Assembly (NCBI RefSeq): GCF_023336935.1
Contig: NZ_JAMBLR010000001.1
Span: 475,268-539,267 of the forward strand
Reading direction: 5' to 3'
Length of the DNA: 64,000 bases
Source of the DNA: Phascolarctobacterium sp. ET69
Lineage (GTDB): Bacteria; Bacillota; Negativicutes; Acidaminococcales; Acidaminococcaceae
The notes beneath the pieces were generated by a model. That model saw only the letters and a list, made by a program, of their open reading frames with translations. It searched no databases and was not told where the DNA came from. Shown here piece after piece: positions 30,431 through 39,000 of this stretch (position 1 is the first letter of the stretch; each line of letters starts with the position of its first letter). A program made the position numbers and the translations under genes.

Positions 30431-30720
30431 TATTGGTTAACGTAATAGCGGATATACAGTTGGTCACCCGGTTGCAGGTATCTGCCCCCTGCAGTTAAAG
30501 CGGCATTATCAGCTGAAACACGGTACTTAAACGCTTCAAAGCACTCGGCTTCCGCACAATAATAATCTTCGGCAATGCTCCAAAGCGTTTCACCCGGCTG
30601 AACTGTATGTACCGCTATTACCTCTTTGCAATTATCAGCAACGCGATACTGTTCGATTTGTACGCAGCCCCAAAATAACAAGGCAACGATTACAGCCAAT
30701 CGAAACCACTTATCGTTCAT
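30430..30720 (-). CDS. membrane-anchored LysM-domain protein
   Basis: A 96-aa protein. One N-terminal transmembrane helix or uncleaved signal (FRLAVIVALLFWGCVQI) is followed by a complete LysM domain (HTVQPGETLWSIAEDYYC through LQPGDQLYIRYYV). LysM binds peptidoglycan or chitin-like glycans. It is therefore an envelope protein expressed from the early operon, not a lysin. Possible roles include exclusion of other phages. It overlaps the upstream gene by 11 nt. Confidence 0.82.
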   Translation of the reverse strand: MNDKWFRLAVIVALLFWGCVQIEQYRVADNCKEVIAVHTVQPGETLWSIAEDYYCAEAECFEAFKYRVSADNAALTAGGRYLQPGDQLYIRYYVNQ

Positions 30721-30877
30721 GTTGCACCTCCTTATCTTTTTGGCTTTCTCGCATTTTTATGTATTTAATAACAGCTTCATCGCTGTCGCTGGCCAAAATA
30801 ACAGTCCAATTCGGCTTATAATCCGGGTTACTTAATTCAGCAAGCGGAAATGTACAAACCATACAAGACTTCATCAT
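30710..30877 (-). CDS. small hypothetical early protein (55 aa)
   Basis: A 55-aa protein: MMKSCMVCTFPLAELSNPDYKPNWTVILASDSDEAVIKYI followed by a charged tail. ATG 30877 (or 30874) follows GAAGGCGGTGG. It overlaps the LysM start. Its compact alpha-beta composition does not point to a family. Confidence 0.55.
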   Translation of the reverse strand: MMKSCMVCTFPLAELSNPDYKPNWTVILASDSDEAVIKYIKMRESQKDKEVQHER

Positions 30878-30888
30878 TTCCACCGCCT

Positions 30889-31029
30889 TCAAATTTTGTT
30901 AATAATAAGCGTACAGTTGCAGCCGTATTCTTTACGGGCATCTTCCGCCAGCTTTACGATATTTTTTAAATCGCTATCTAACACAACCTGAGCTTTAATG
31001 ATGACCTTCAATTCATTTTGCTTTTCCAT
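30889..31029 (-). CDS. small hypothetical early protein (46 aa)
   Basis: A complete 46-codon frame: MEKQNELKVIIKAQVVLDSDLKNIVKLAEDARKEYGCNCTLIINKI. The strand-helix-strand pattern and clean spacing (4 nt after the Cro-like stop, 11 nt before the next start) support it. The Shine-Dalgarno is GGGGTG. Unknown function. Confidence 0.6.
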   Translation of the reverse strand: MEKQNELKVIIKAQVVLDSDLKNIVKLAEDARKEYGCNCTLIINKI

Positions 31030-31033
31030 CTTT

Positions 31034-31276
31034 TCACCCCGCTTTATTTGTTACCGTTTCGGTAATATCATCTGCAAAAAAAATATTGATTGGAACACCA
31101 TAAAACTTTGCTAACATTTCTAAATGTTCAAGTTTTAATTTAGTTTTTCCAGTTTCAATATCAAAATAGCCTTTACCGGTTTTGTAATTTATTCCATCGG
31201 CTACTTCTTGCATAGTATAACCTTTAGATTCGCGTAATTCTTTGATTTTTTTAAGTGCCATGCTGGTAATATCCAT
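31034..31276 (-). CDS. Cro-like XRE regulator
   Basis: An 80-aa helix-turn-helix protein: IKELRESKGYTMQEVADGINYKTGKGYFDIETGKTKLKLEHLEML, followed by AKFYGVPINIFFAD. It is the first gene of the leftward early operon, divergent from the repressor, so it plays the Cro position. ATG 31276 has GGGGGTGGG upstream. Its 3' end contains another copy of the operator palindrome (31051-31065). Confidence 0.85.
   Translation of the reverse strand: MDITSMALKKIKELRESKGYTMQEVADGINYKTGKGYFDIETGKTKLKLEHLEMLAKFYGVPINIFFADDITETVTNKAG
31051..31065. promoter_or_regulatory. operator-like palindrome inside the Cro-like gene
   Basis: TTACCGTTTCGGTAA has the same TTACC-N5-GGTAA symmetry as the intergenic operators, 230 bp away. 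It could allow looping or simply reflect codon choice; four other sites in the region favour function. Confidence 0.5.
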
Positions 31277-31295
31277 TTACCCACCCCCTTCGGTA

Positions 31296-31397
31296 TTACC
31301 AATTCGGTAATTTAATTATATATTACCAATACGGTAATTGCAAGACTTTCTTTTCCTTTTTGGTAATTTTTTAACTATTTTTTTACCATTTTGGTAA
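31296..31397. promoter_or_regulatory. genetic-switch operator cluster
   Basis: Between the divergent regulators lie three perfect 15-bp palindromes of the form TTACC-N5-GGTAA (31296-31310, 31323-31337, 31383-31397) and one imperfect site (31352-31366, TTTCC). Start spacings are 27, 29 and 31 bp. Two sites overlap or touch the leftward early promoter and one lies by the repressor start region, as expected for a lambda-like switch. Confidence 0.85.
31315..31343 (-). promoter_or_regulatory. early leftward promoter (PR-like)
   Basis: On the minus strand -35 TTGCAA, a 17-bp spacer and -10 TATAAT. The spacer contains one full operator (31323-31337) and a second operator begins just downstream of the -10, so repressor binding would shut it off. 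It drives the Cro-like gene and the early operon. Confidence 0.85.
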
Positions 31398-31431
31398 AAT
31401 GTAATTGAAATATCAAATTAGAGGTTCAATT

Positions 31432-31824
31432 ATGATTGGTGATAAATTAAAACAGCTAAGAGAACAAAGAGATTATAGCCAAGGTTATGTTGCTGATACA
31501 CTTGGTATTAGCAGGGTGAACTACAATAGATACGAAAATAATAATCGCGAGCCTGATGGCGAAACGCTAAAAAGAATTGCTGACTTCTTTAATGTTTCCA
31601 CTGATGAACTTCTCGGCCGCGAAATACCTGTTAAAAACGAACCCGAAAAGGTATCTGCCAGCGACCAGCGCGACCTTGATAAATTTTTAGAGCAGTCGGA
31701 AGTAATGTTTGACGGCGAACTGCACCAGTTAGATGACGAAGGCCGCGAAATGCTGCGCGATGCCTTAAAATACGCATTTTGGCAAGCTAAAGAAAAAAAT
31801 AAGCGCAAACCTAAAAAAGAATAG
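31432..31824 (+). CDS. CI-like prophage repressor (XRE family)
   Basis: A 130-aa protein. The N-terminal helix-turn-helix is IGDKLKQLREQRDYSQGYVADTLGISRVNYNRYEN with LKRIADFFNVSTDELLG. The C-terminal half is helical and charged, without a LexA-type autopeptidase domain. Inactivation is therefore expected through the ImmA-like protease encoded next. ATG 31432 (AGAGG upstream) is chosen over an earlier in-frame GTG/ATA region. Upstream operators imply autoregulation. Confidence 0.88.
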   Translation: MIGDKLKQLREQRDYSQGYVADTLGISRVNYNRYENNNREPDGETLKRIADFFNVSTDELLGREIPVKNEPEKVSASDQRDLDKFLEQSEVMFDGELHQLDDEGREMLRDALKYAFWQAKEKNKRKPKKE

Positions 31825-31841
31825 GCTTGCGCTATGCTGAA

Positions 31842-32285
31842 ATGCTTAATATTAAATTAAGGGTACGAAACCTCGTGCGGAAATACGATACTTCAAACCC
31901 ATACGAGCTTGCCAGGCATCTAAAAATTGATGTTTATGAGTTTAAGCTACCGCGTGACGTGCGCGGGTTTATAATACGTCCCTTACGCAGAAAAATGATA
32001 TTTTTAAATGACAGCTTATCAGAAACTGAAAAAATCGTTGCTTTATCGCATGAACTTGGCCATGTTCGCCTGCATAGTGGTTACGGTTACACTTTAAAAG
32101 CTAATACCCCCTATTATCGCAGTAGCCGCCGTGAAGCCGAAGCTAACGAATTTGCGGCGCATTTATTATCTTACCGGCATGATATAAATGCAGATATGCT
32201 GCAACAGGTTTTAAACCAAAAACGGCCGGAGCCGTTATTGGTCCATAAAATGCTGAACGAAATTATAAACAGTCAGGAGATGTAG
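31842..32285 (+). CDS. ImmA/IrrE-like metallopeptidase
   Basis: A 147-aa protein with the zinc protease motif ALSHELGHVRLH near residue 75 and REAEANEFAAHLL downstream (third zinc ligand Glu). ImmA proteins cleave XRE-type repressors such as that of ICEBs1 to trigger induction. The adjacent repressor lacks its own protease, which fits. The TTG at 31827 is an alternative start; ATG 31842 fits the usual family N-terminus better. Only 2 nt separate it from the next gene. Confidence 0.88.
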   Translation: MLNIKLRVRNLVRKYDTSNPYELARHLKIDVYEFKLPRDVRGFIIRPLRRKMIFLNDSLSETEKIVALSHELGHVRLHSGYGYTLKANTPYYRSSRREAEANEFAAHLLSYRHDINADMLQQVLNQKRPEPLLVHKMLNEIINSQEM

Positions 32286-32287
32286 TA

Positions 32288-32842
32288 ATGTTTGAATGCT
32301 TTAAATCATTATTTAAAAACAATAAAGCTACCAAACCTACAACTCATATAAATCCAAATATGACCGAAGAAGAATATATCAACGAAAGATTAGAAGACCA
32401 AATAAAATGGTATAGCAAAAAAAGCCAAGATGCTCAAAAGAAATATAAATGTTTAAAAAAGCTTGAAATTTCTATATTTTTGCTTTTTACAGTTTGTGGT
32501 ACACATGCTGCAACTGTTATATCAATTCCATATACTAATTTTGAATTTACTGTCGGCTTTTTAATTACTTTAATAAGTGCAATTTTAAGTTATCTTCAAT
32601 TCAAACAAAGTTTGGAAAAATACCATGAAAACTGGATTTTATACCGTCAAACTTGCGAGTTATTAAAACACGAAAAGTTTTTATATAGAACTCACTCGGG
32701 TGGTTATTTAACATCTTGTAACCCATTTAATGATTTAGTAGAACGCTGCGAAAGTATAATTTCCAGTGAAAATATTGACTGGGCACAATTACATGCTACA
32801 ACACCAACTTGCCCAACAAATCAGTCAACAACTAATTCATAA
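32288..32842 (+). CDS. DUF4231/SLATT-domain two-TM protein
   Basis: A 184-aa protein. The EEYINERLEDQIKWYSKKS start, two hydrophobic helices (about residues 60-80 and 88-105), the SLEKYHENWILYRQTCELLKHEKF block and the C-terminal ERCESIISSENIDW are the DUF4231 signature, part of the SLATT superfamily of predicted pore-forming effectors tied to nucleotide-signalling conflict systems. Its ATG is 2 nt after the ImmA stop with AGGAG inside that gene, so it is expressed with the repressor in the lysogen. AT-rich. It meets the next gene tail to tail. Confidence 0.82.
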   Translation: MFECFKSLFKNNKATKPTTHINPNMTEEEYINERLEDQIKWYSKKSQDAQKKYKCLKKLEISIFLLFTVCGTHAATVISIPYTNFEFTVGFLITLISAILSYLQFKQSLEKYHENWILYRQTCELLKHEKFLYRTHSGGYLTSCNPFNDLVERCESIISSENIDWAQLHATTPTCPTNQSTTNS

Positions 32843-33069
32843 GTCTTTTTGAAAATATCAGGCTTACAAGGATAAAGTTCTCCTTTTATTCCCTGAATAA
32901 TATAGTCCCCTGGATTAGCTCTATGCGTGCCTTCTAACGTTTCAATTTCAGCATATCCATTATATTCACGCACTATCCCATTTTCTTTAGCTTTTATAAA
33001 CCATTCTGTCAAATTATCTTTGCAATAGCAAAAAGCTTCAATTACAACTGGTTTTTTCCTAAATTTCAT
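32821..33069 (-). CDS. conserved small phage protein
   Basis: An 82-aa protein beginning MKFRKKPVVIEAF and containing ETLEGTHRANPGDYIIQGIKGELYPCKPDIFKKTYE. This is a widely distributed small phage protein of unknown function (beta-rich, PGD-I-x-G-x-GE-x-YPCKPDIF). It is inserted on the opposite strand between the SLATT and TIR genes and overlaps the SLATT 3' end by 22 nt. AAGGAG precedes the ATG. Confidence 0.8.
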   Translation of the reverse strand: MKFRKKPVVIEAFCYCKDNLTEWFIKAKENGIVREYNGYAEIETLEGTHRANPGDYIIQGIKGELYPCKPDIFKKTYELVVD

Positions 33070-33110
33070 AAAATCAACTCCTTAAAATTTTTTAGAAAGA
33101 AGGTCTTTAA

Positions 33111-33530
33111 ATGTTTAGACTTGATAAAAATTACCATATTTTTATTAGCCATTCTTGGAGTTATTCGAGCCATTATGAAACTGTCAAAAAGTGGATTGAC
33201 AGTTCTAATATTACAGTTTCTGATTACAGTATACCAGAAAATAAATCATTTCCACCAATGAGAGAAAACGATTTAAAGCGAGAATTACTACAACAAATTT
33301 ATCGTGCTTCTGTTGTTGTAGTAATAGCCGGTGGTTATGTTTCTTATAGTAAATGGCTAGAATTTGAAATACAAATTGCAGATGCCTATAACAAGCCTAT
33401 TTTAGCTATAAAACCTTTTGGTAATGTAACATGGCCATCTGCATTAAACAACTGTAAAAACAAACAAAATATTCATTATGTAAATTGGAATTCTAATAGC
33501 TTTATAACCGAATTAAAAAGACTTCTATAA
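33111..33530 (+). CDS. TIR-like domain protein (ThsB-like)
   Basis: A 139-aa protein that is essentially one TIR-type Rossmann domain: HIFISHSWSYSSHYETVKKWI (strand A and loop), VSDYSIPE, RASVVVVIAGGYVSYSKWLEFEIQIADAYNKPILAI. The Glu in WLEFEI occupies the usual catalytic position of NAD-cleaving TIR enzymes. Stand-alone TIRs of this type (Thoeris ThsB-like, DUF1863 relatives) make NAD-derived signals on phage infection. Whether this one is active is unknown. GAAGG precedes ATG 33111. AT-rich. Confidence 0.8.
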   Translation: MFRLDKNYHIFISHSWSYSSHYETVKKWIDSSNITVSDYSIPENKSFPPMRENDLKRELLQQIYRASVVVVIAGGYVSYSKWLEFEIQIADAYNKPILAIKPFGNVTWPSALNNCKNKQNIHYVNWNSNSFITELKRLL

Positions 33531-33587
33531 ATAAATTATAGGTCTTACTATACTTATAATTATAACATATATTTAAGGAGCGTGTTT

Positions 33588-34643
33588 ATGATGAGTGACA
33601 AACAAAAAAAGTTTGGCATTGCTGGGGTTTTAATTATTATTTGTGCAGTAGCGTTTTATTTTCTATATTGGACTAAAACGCCAGTTTATTCTATTAATTT
33701 AATCAGAGAAGCATGGCAAAATCATGATACTGTAGGCTTTCAACAGCGAGTTGATATGGACAGGCTCTATACAAAAGCCTTCGATGATTATATTAAAGCA
33801 CAAGAAACCATAACTGGTGAAAAAATTACTAATGTTCCACTTGCCGCTGGTTTACTTGAAATGCTAAAGCCGGCTGTTGTAAACAAATTAAAAACTGAAA
33901 CTTTAAACGCTATTACTGAACAATCATCACAAGTACAGCCTTCTACTACTTCTGGCAAACAAGACCAACTTGCAAAAAGTATGCAAGAAAAGGCTAACGC
34001 TAAAGATAATGTTGTTAAAGATGTTTCAACAATAAATCAAGAAGGTAAAGCAGCAACGGTCGCCATTACTTTGCATAACGCAAAATTAGACAAAGACTTT
34101 AAGCTGAATGTTACCATGAACGAACTTGATGATGGTACATGGAAATTAATAGAAGTAGCGAATTTAACAGACTTTTTAATTGAAGTTGACAAAGCTGAAA
34201 AAGAGAAATTAGCCGAATTAAACAAACCTATTTCAGAAGAACTTAATAAATCATTGCAAATAACTGGCGGCCAAATGAATTTAAGAAATGATGGCAATCC
34301 GTTCTTTACAAGTCATTGGCTGACTTCTAGTGCTACATTTAGCAATAATAGTGACAAAGACATAAAATCCTTTAATTATAAAATTAGAATTGATGAAAGT
34401 AAAAATGGCCCTACACTGGGAACTTACAACGTATCTTCTACTCTTTCAATTCCCAAAGGTCAATCTGGAACAGATTATAAAAGAATAGACCTTAACCCAT
34501 TCAAAGATGCTGATAAGGCTGTTATAGGTTGCAATTTTAGCACTACTAATTTAACCATTGAAATAACTAGCATTGAATTTGCTGATGGCAGCAAATTAGA
34601 ACTTTTAACAAAAGTTCCTGATGTTACTTCTATTAAGAAGTAA
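33588..34643 (+). CDS. membrane-anchored DUF2939-like protein
   Basis: A 351-aa protein. One N-terminal transmembrane segment (FGIAGVLIIICAVAFYFLYW) anchors an extracytoplasmic part. INLIREAWQNHDTVGFQQRVDMDRLY resembles DUF2939, followed by a beta-rich WKLIEVANLTDFL section and an Ig-like C-terminal domain (SATFSNNSDKDIKSFNYKIRI). ATG 33588 follows AAGGAG. It sits in the cargo region before the integrase with its own terminator. No role known; it may be unrelated to the TIR gene. Confidence 0.68.
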   Translation: MMSDKQKKFGIAGVLIIICAVAFYFLYWTKTPVYSINLIREAWQNHDTVGFQQRVDMDRLYTKAFDDYIKAQETITGEKITNVPLAAGLLEMLKPAVVNKLKTETLNAITEQSSQVQPSTTSGKQDQLAKSMQEKANAKDNVVKDVSTINQEGKAATVAITLHNAKLDKDFKLNVTMNELDDGTWKLIEVANLTDFLIEVDKAEKEKLAELNKPISEELNKSLQITGGQMNLRNDGNPFFTSHWLTSSATFSNNSDKDIKSFNYKIRIDESKNGPTLGTYNVSSTLSIPKGQSGTDYKRIDLNPFKDADKAVIGCNFSTTNLTIEITSIEFADGSKLELLTKVPDVTSIKK

Positions 34644-34664
34644 TGAAACGGTTATAATTTTTAA

Positions 34665-34704
34665 ACCGTCTAATCTACGCCATACTGATTAGACGGTATT
34701 ATTT
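34665..34704 (+). terminator. terminator after the DUF2939-like gene
   Basis: An 11-bp perfect stem, ACCGTCTAATC with GATTAGACGGT and an 11-nt loop, followed by ATTATTTT on the plus strand. Confidence 0.75.
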
Positions 34705-34824
34705 TAAAATTGTTACACAAACATACGTTTTATAAAGTGAACTATTTTGCAAACACTTGATATTATAGCAAATCAATTATTTTATACTTTCGCGCAAAAA
34801 AATCAACTTCGTGAGGTGATTGTA

Positions 34825-35967
34825 ATGACATCATACAAAGATGAGAAAACTAATACTTGGTATTGCCAATTTTGGTACAAAGACTGGACCGGAAAAAATC
34901 GGCACAAGGTAAAGCGTGGTTTTAAGCTAAAACGTGATGCAGAACAATGGGAGCAAGCTTTTAAAAATGAGAACAATATTTGCCCTGATATAACTATGGA
35001 CGAATTATTTATTCAATACGAAAATCATTTATATAATCTTGAAACACTTGGCACTTATCGAAAATCTACCGTTCTTTTTAAACTTGACGCTATTAAATAT
35101 TACATTCGTCCATACTTTACTGGGGTTATCGCAAATAAAATAACTACAAAAGATGTAAATGATTGGGTAGTTAAACTTAAAACAAAAACAAATAAAAGAA
35201 AAAATACTGCCACTTTAGCATCTGCTACTGTAAACAGTAGACGTACTGTATTAAAGCAAATATTTGAATTTGCTATGACTAACTATAATTTTAAAAATAA
35301 TCCTGTTGAAAAAGCCGAAAAAGCGAAATATTATTCTTCTGATGACCGCGCTAAATACTGGACGCTTGAACAATACAACGCTTTTTATAATGCATTAAAT
35401 AATGAACAGTACAGAATTATATTTAACTTAATGTTTTATAGCGGTATGCGCATTGGCGAAGCACTAGCTTTAACACCATCCAGCTTTTTACCTTATAATA
35501 TTTCAGTAGAGCATAATTTTAGACGAATGAAATATAAAGGTGAAATAATAAACCATATTGGTCCGCCAAAAAACAAACCTTCTGAACGTGGTATTAAAAT
35601 TCCTCATTTTCTTTACAATCAAATCACAGACTATATTAGCAGAATATATGATATAAAAGAAGATGACCGCATTATTAACTATGCCTATGCCACAATATAC
35701 AATAAAATGATGTCTACCATACAGAAGGTTGGTCTACCAAGAATAAGCCCGCATATACTGCGCCACAGTTATGCCAATATTTTACGCGATTGCACCAATG
35801 ATATTGCCGTTGTTTCAAAACAGTTGGGACATTCAAACCCTAAAACCACATTAGCAATTTATACACACATGCTTCCTCAAAAAGATGATAATGCTGTTGA
35901 GGAACTAGAGAAGCGTATTATAAAAAGCTCAAATTTTGAAGACGTTGATTTTTTGAACTCAAATTGA
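34825..35967 (+). CDS. int: phage tyrosine integrase
   Basis: A 380-aa tyrosine recombinase. The N-terminal arm-binding domain has an AP2-like WYCQFWYKDWTGK region. A SAM-like core-binding domain follows (residues about 60-150). The catalytic domain has the R of YSGMRIGEAL, HILRHSYA, the H of LGHSNPKTT and the nucleophile Tyr in IYTHM. It integrates and excises the prophage. ATG 34825 with GTGAGGTGA is preferred to an earlier frame opening. It lies at the phage edge next to polC. Confidence 0.93.
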   Translation: MTSYKDEKTNTWYCQFWYKDWTGKNRHKVKRGFKLKRDAEQWEQAFKNENNICPDITMDELFIQYENHLYNLETLGTYRKSTVLFKLDAIKYYIRPYFTGVIANKITTKDVNDWVVKLKTKTNKRKNTATLASATVNSRRTVLKQIFEFAMTNYNFKNNPVEKAEKAKYYSSDDRAKYWTLEQYNAFYNALNNEQYRIIFNLMFYSGMRIGEALALTPSSFLPYNISVEHNFRRMKYKGEIINHIGPPKNKPSERGIKIPHFLYNQITDYISRIYDIKEDDRIINYAYATIYNKMMSTIQKVGLPRISPHILRHSYANILRDCTNDIAVVSKQLGHSNPKTTLAIYTHMLPQKDDNAVEELEKRIIKSSNFEDVDFLNSN

Positions 35968-35982
35968 ACTCATGCACAAATA

Positions 35983-36025
35983 AAAGAACGGCTAAACCCG
36001 CATGGTTAGCCGTTCTTTGGCTTTT
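35983..36025. terminator. bidirectional terminator between integrase and polC
   Basis: A 13-bp perfect stem, AAAGAACGGCTAA with TTAGCCGTTCTTT, with T-rich tails on both sides (GGCTTTTTT on plus, TTTTATTTG on minus). It serves convergent int and polC. The phage-host junction should be near here. Confidence 0.85.
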
Positions 36026-39000
36026 TTAAAACAAATCTATCTGGTCGTTTTCCGGCAGGTCTTTTAATGTGCCGTATTCAGCCAGTTTTTCTATTACCGA
36101 TTTTGATACTTTGGAACGTACACGCAAATCTTCCTGCGAAATAAAGGGTACGCCGCTGCTGCGCGCTTCGTCAATGCTGAGTGCTGCGCTTGTGCCAATG
36201 CCGCTGAGTGCTGCCAGCGGTATGCGCACGCCTTTTTCCGTCGGCAAAAAGCGTGTCGGATGCGATTTATACAAATCTATCGGTTCAAATTCCAATCCGC
36301 GTTCCATCATTTCCACCGCAAGCTCCAAATAGGTTACGGTATCTTTATCCCTGTTGTTTGCCTTGCCGCCCTGTGCATATACATCTTTAATAAATTTCTT
36401 CATATATTCTTTGCCCTTGGCGATATAGGCCGCGTCAAATTCCGGCGCACGCACGCTGAAATAAGCTGCATAAAACGCTTTTGGGTAATGCACCTTGCAG
36501 TAAGCAATGCGGTAAGCCATTAAAACATAGGCTATGGCATGTGCTTTAGGGAACAAATACTTAACAGTCTGGCAGGAATTAATAAACCATTCCGGAACTT
36601 TGGCCGCCTTCATTGCATCCAGCATTTTTGGCTCCAAACCGTTTTTGGCAGCCTTGCCCTTACGCACATATTCCATCGTTTTAAACGCAAGGCTCGGTTC
36701 TACGCCCATGGCAATAAGGTTTGTCATAACGTCGTCGCGCGTTGCGATTGTATCTTCAGGAGGTTTGCCCTCTTTAATCAAATCCTGTGCGTTGTTCAGC
36801 CATACGTCCGTACCGTGCGAATAACCGGAAACCCTGACTATCTGCCCGAAGTTTTTCGGCTGTACGTCCTCTACCATCTGGCGTACAAAACGTGTGCCAA
36901 ACTCAGGTATACCGTAGGTGCCAACAGAACTGTTAATCTGTTCCGGCGTTACGCCGAGCGCTTCCGTATCGCGGAAAATAGACATTGTAGCCTCATCGCC
37001 GATAGGAATTTTAGTCGGCTTAATATGGGTAAATTCTTCCAGCAGCTTGATAACCGTCGGGTCATCATGGCCGAGTATATCAAGTTTAACCAGCCTGTCA
37101 TTAATGGAATGATAATCGAAGTGAGTGGTAACGGTCGTGCTGTCGCGTTCGTCCGCCGGATGGTTCATAGGCGTAATATAGTGAATATCCATATTGCGCG
37201 GCACAACCATAATGCCGCCCGGGTGCTGGCCGGTTGTACGTTTCAGCCCGGCAATGCCTTCCACCAGCCCCGCCATATAAGCCGGATGTTTGGTTAAGCC
37301 TTTTTCCTCGTAATATTTACGCACATAGCCGAAAGCTGTTTTGCTTGCCACTGTCGATATCGTACCGGCACGGCAAACATTATCTCGTCCGAACAATTCT
37401 TCGGTGTATTTATGCGCCACCGGCTGATATTCGCCGGAGAAGTTAAGGTCGATATCAGGTACTTTATCGCCGTGAAAGCCTAAGAATACCGCAAACGGAA
37501 TGTTATGCCCGTCGCGCCACATAGGTGTACCGCAATGCGGACAGTTTTTCTCCGGCAGGTCAAAACCGGAAGCATATTCGTTATTGGTAAAGAACTCGCT
37601 GTAACGGCATTCAGGGCAGCGGTAGTGCGGTGCCAGCGGATTAACTTCTGTGATGTCAATAAGCGTTGCAACAAGCGACGAACCAACAGAGCCCCTGGAA
37701 CCTACCAGGTAGCCGTCATCAAGCGATTTGCGTACCAGCTTATGCGCAATGTAGTACAAAATAGCAAAACCGTTGTTAATAATAGAATCGAGTTCGGTTT
37801 TAATACGCTCGGCAACAATTTCCGGCAATTCATCACCATACCATTCATGCGCCTTATCGTAAACCATTTTCGGCAGCGCTTCTACAGCGCCCGGTATGGA
37901 TGGCGAATAAAGCTGGTCACGGTCCGGCACTGGTTTTATTTTATCAACCATATCCGCAACTTTGTTGGGATTGGTTACACAAACTTCATAAGCAATATCT
38001 TTGCCGAGGTATTCAAACTCCCCCAGCATTTCTTCCGTTGTGCGGTAATACAGCGGCGGCTGTTCATCTGCATCTTTATAATTCTGTACGCCCTGCAAAA
38101 TTGTGCGGTATTTGCTGTCCTCCGGGTTTAAAAAGTGCACATCACAGGTGGCAACTGTCATTTTGCCGATTTTTTTGCCCAATTCATAAATTTTACGGTT
38201 ATAATTTTTTAAATCTTCAACCGTACATTTATTTTCGCGCACCATGTACATATTATTGCCCAAAGGCTGAATTTCCAGATAATCATAAAATGCAGCTATT
38301 TTAAGCAGTTCTTCTTCGCTTTTTCCTGCCCTGACGGCACGGTAAAGTTCACCGGCTTCGCATGCCGAACCTAAAATAAGCCCGTCCCTGTATTCTTCTA
38401 TAACTGCACGCGGCAGCGAAGGACGGGAAGGACGCGAATTATAATATTTTAAATGGCTTAAAGTAACAAGCTTATATAAATTTCTTAAACCGGTTTCATT
38501 CTTGGCCAGTATTATAATATGGTCAAGCTGTGTTTTGGTGCCTTTCTTTTTCTTAATACTATCAGTAGGTTCAATATCGACGCCTTCAACACCGCTGTCG
38601 CTGATTAAATAGCCTTCCATGCCAAAAATAAGTTTCAAATCGCTGCCTTCTGCGGCATCATAGCAGAACGGAAACGCCTGCACAACACCATGGTCGGTAA
38701 TGGCAAGAGCTTTATGCCCCCATTTAATTGCTTTTTTAACCAAATCTTCCATCGGCGTCAGGGCGTCCATTTTGCTCATTTTGGTATGGCAGTGCAGTTC
38801 TACCCTTTTCACTTCGGCATTATCCATACGTTCTTCTTTTTCAATCAGCATAATGCCCTTAGGCTCGATAGTCATTTCGTCAAAAGCGTAACGGTCACGC
38901 CTTGCATCGCCCATAATGCGCAGATACACGCCCGGCTTGATTAAACTTTTAAACTTATGGCATTCTTCCAGCGTTTGAAAATACATATTGATGAAAATGC

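Noticed and set aside
36539..37297. Rightward frame of 252 codons inside polC
   Set aside because: Antisense to conserved PolC palm and finger sequence with low-complexity basic composition; no start signal.
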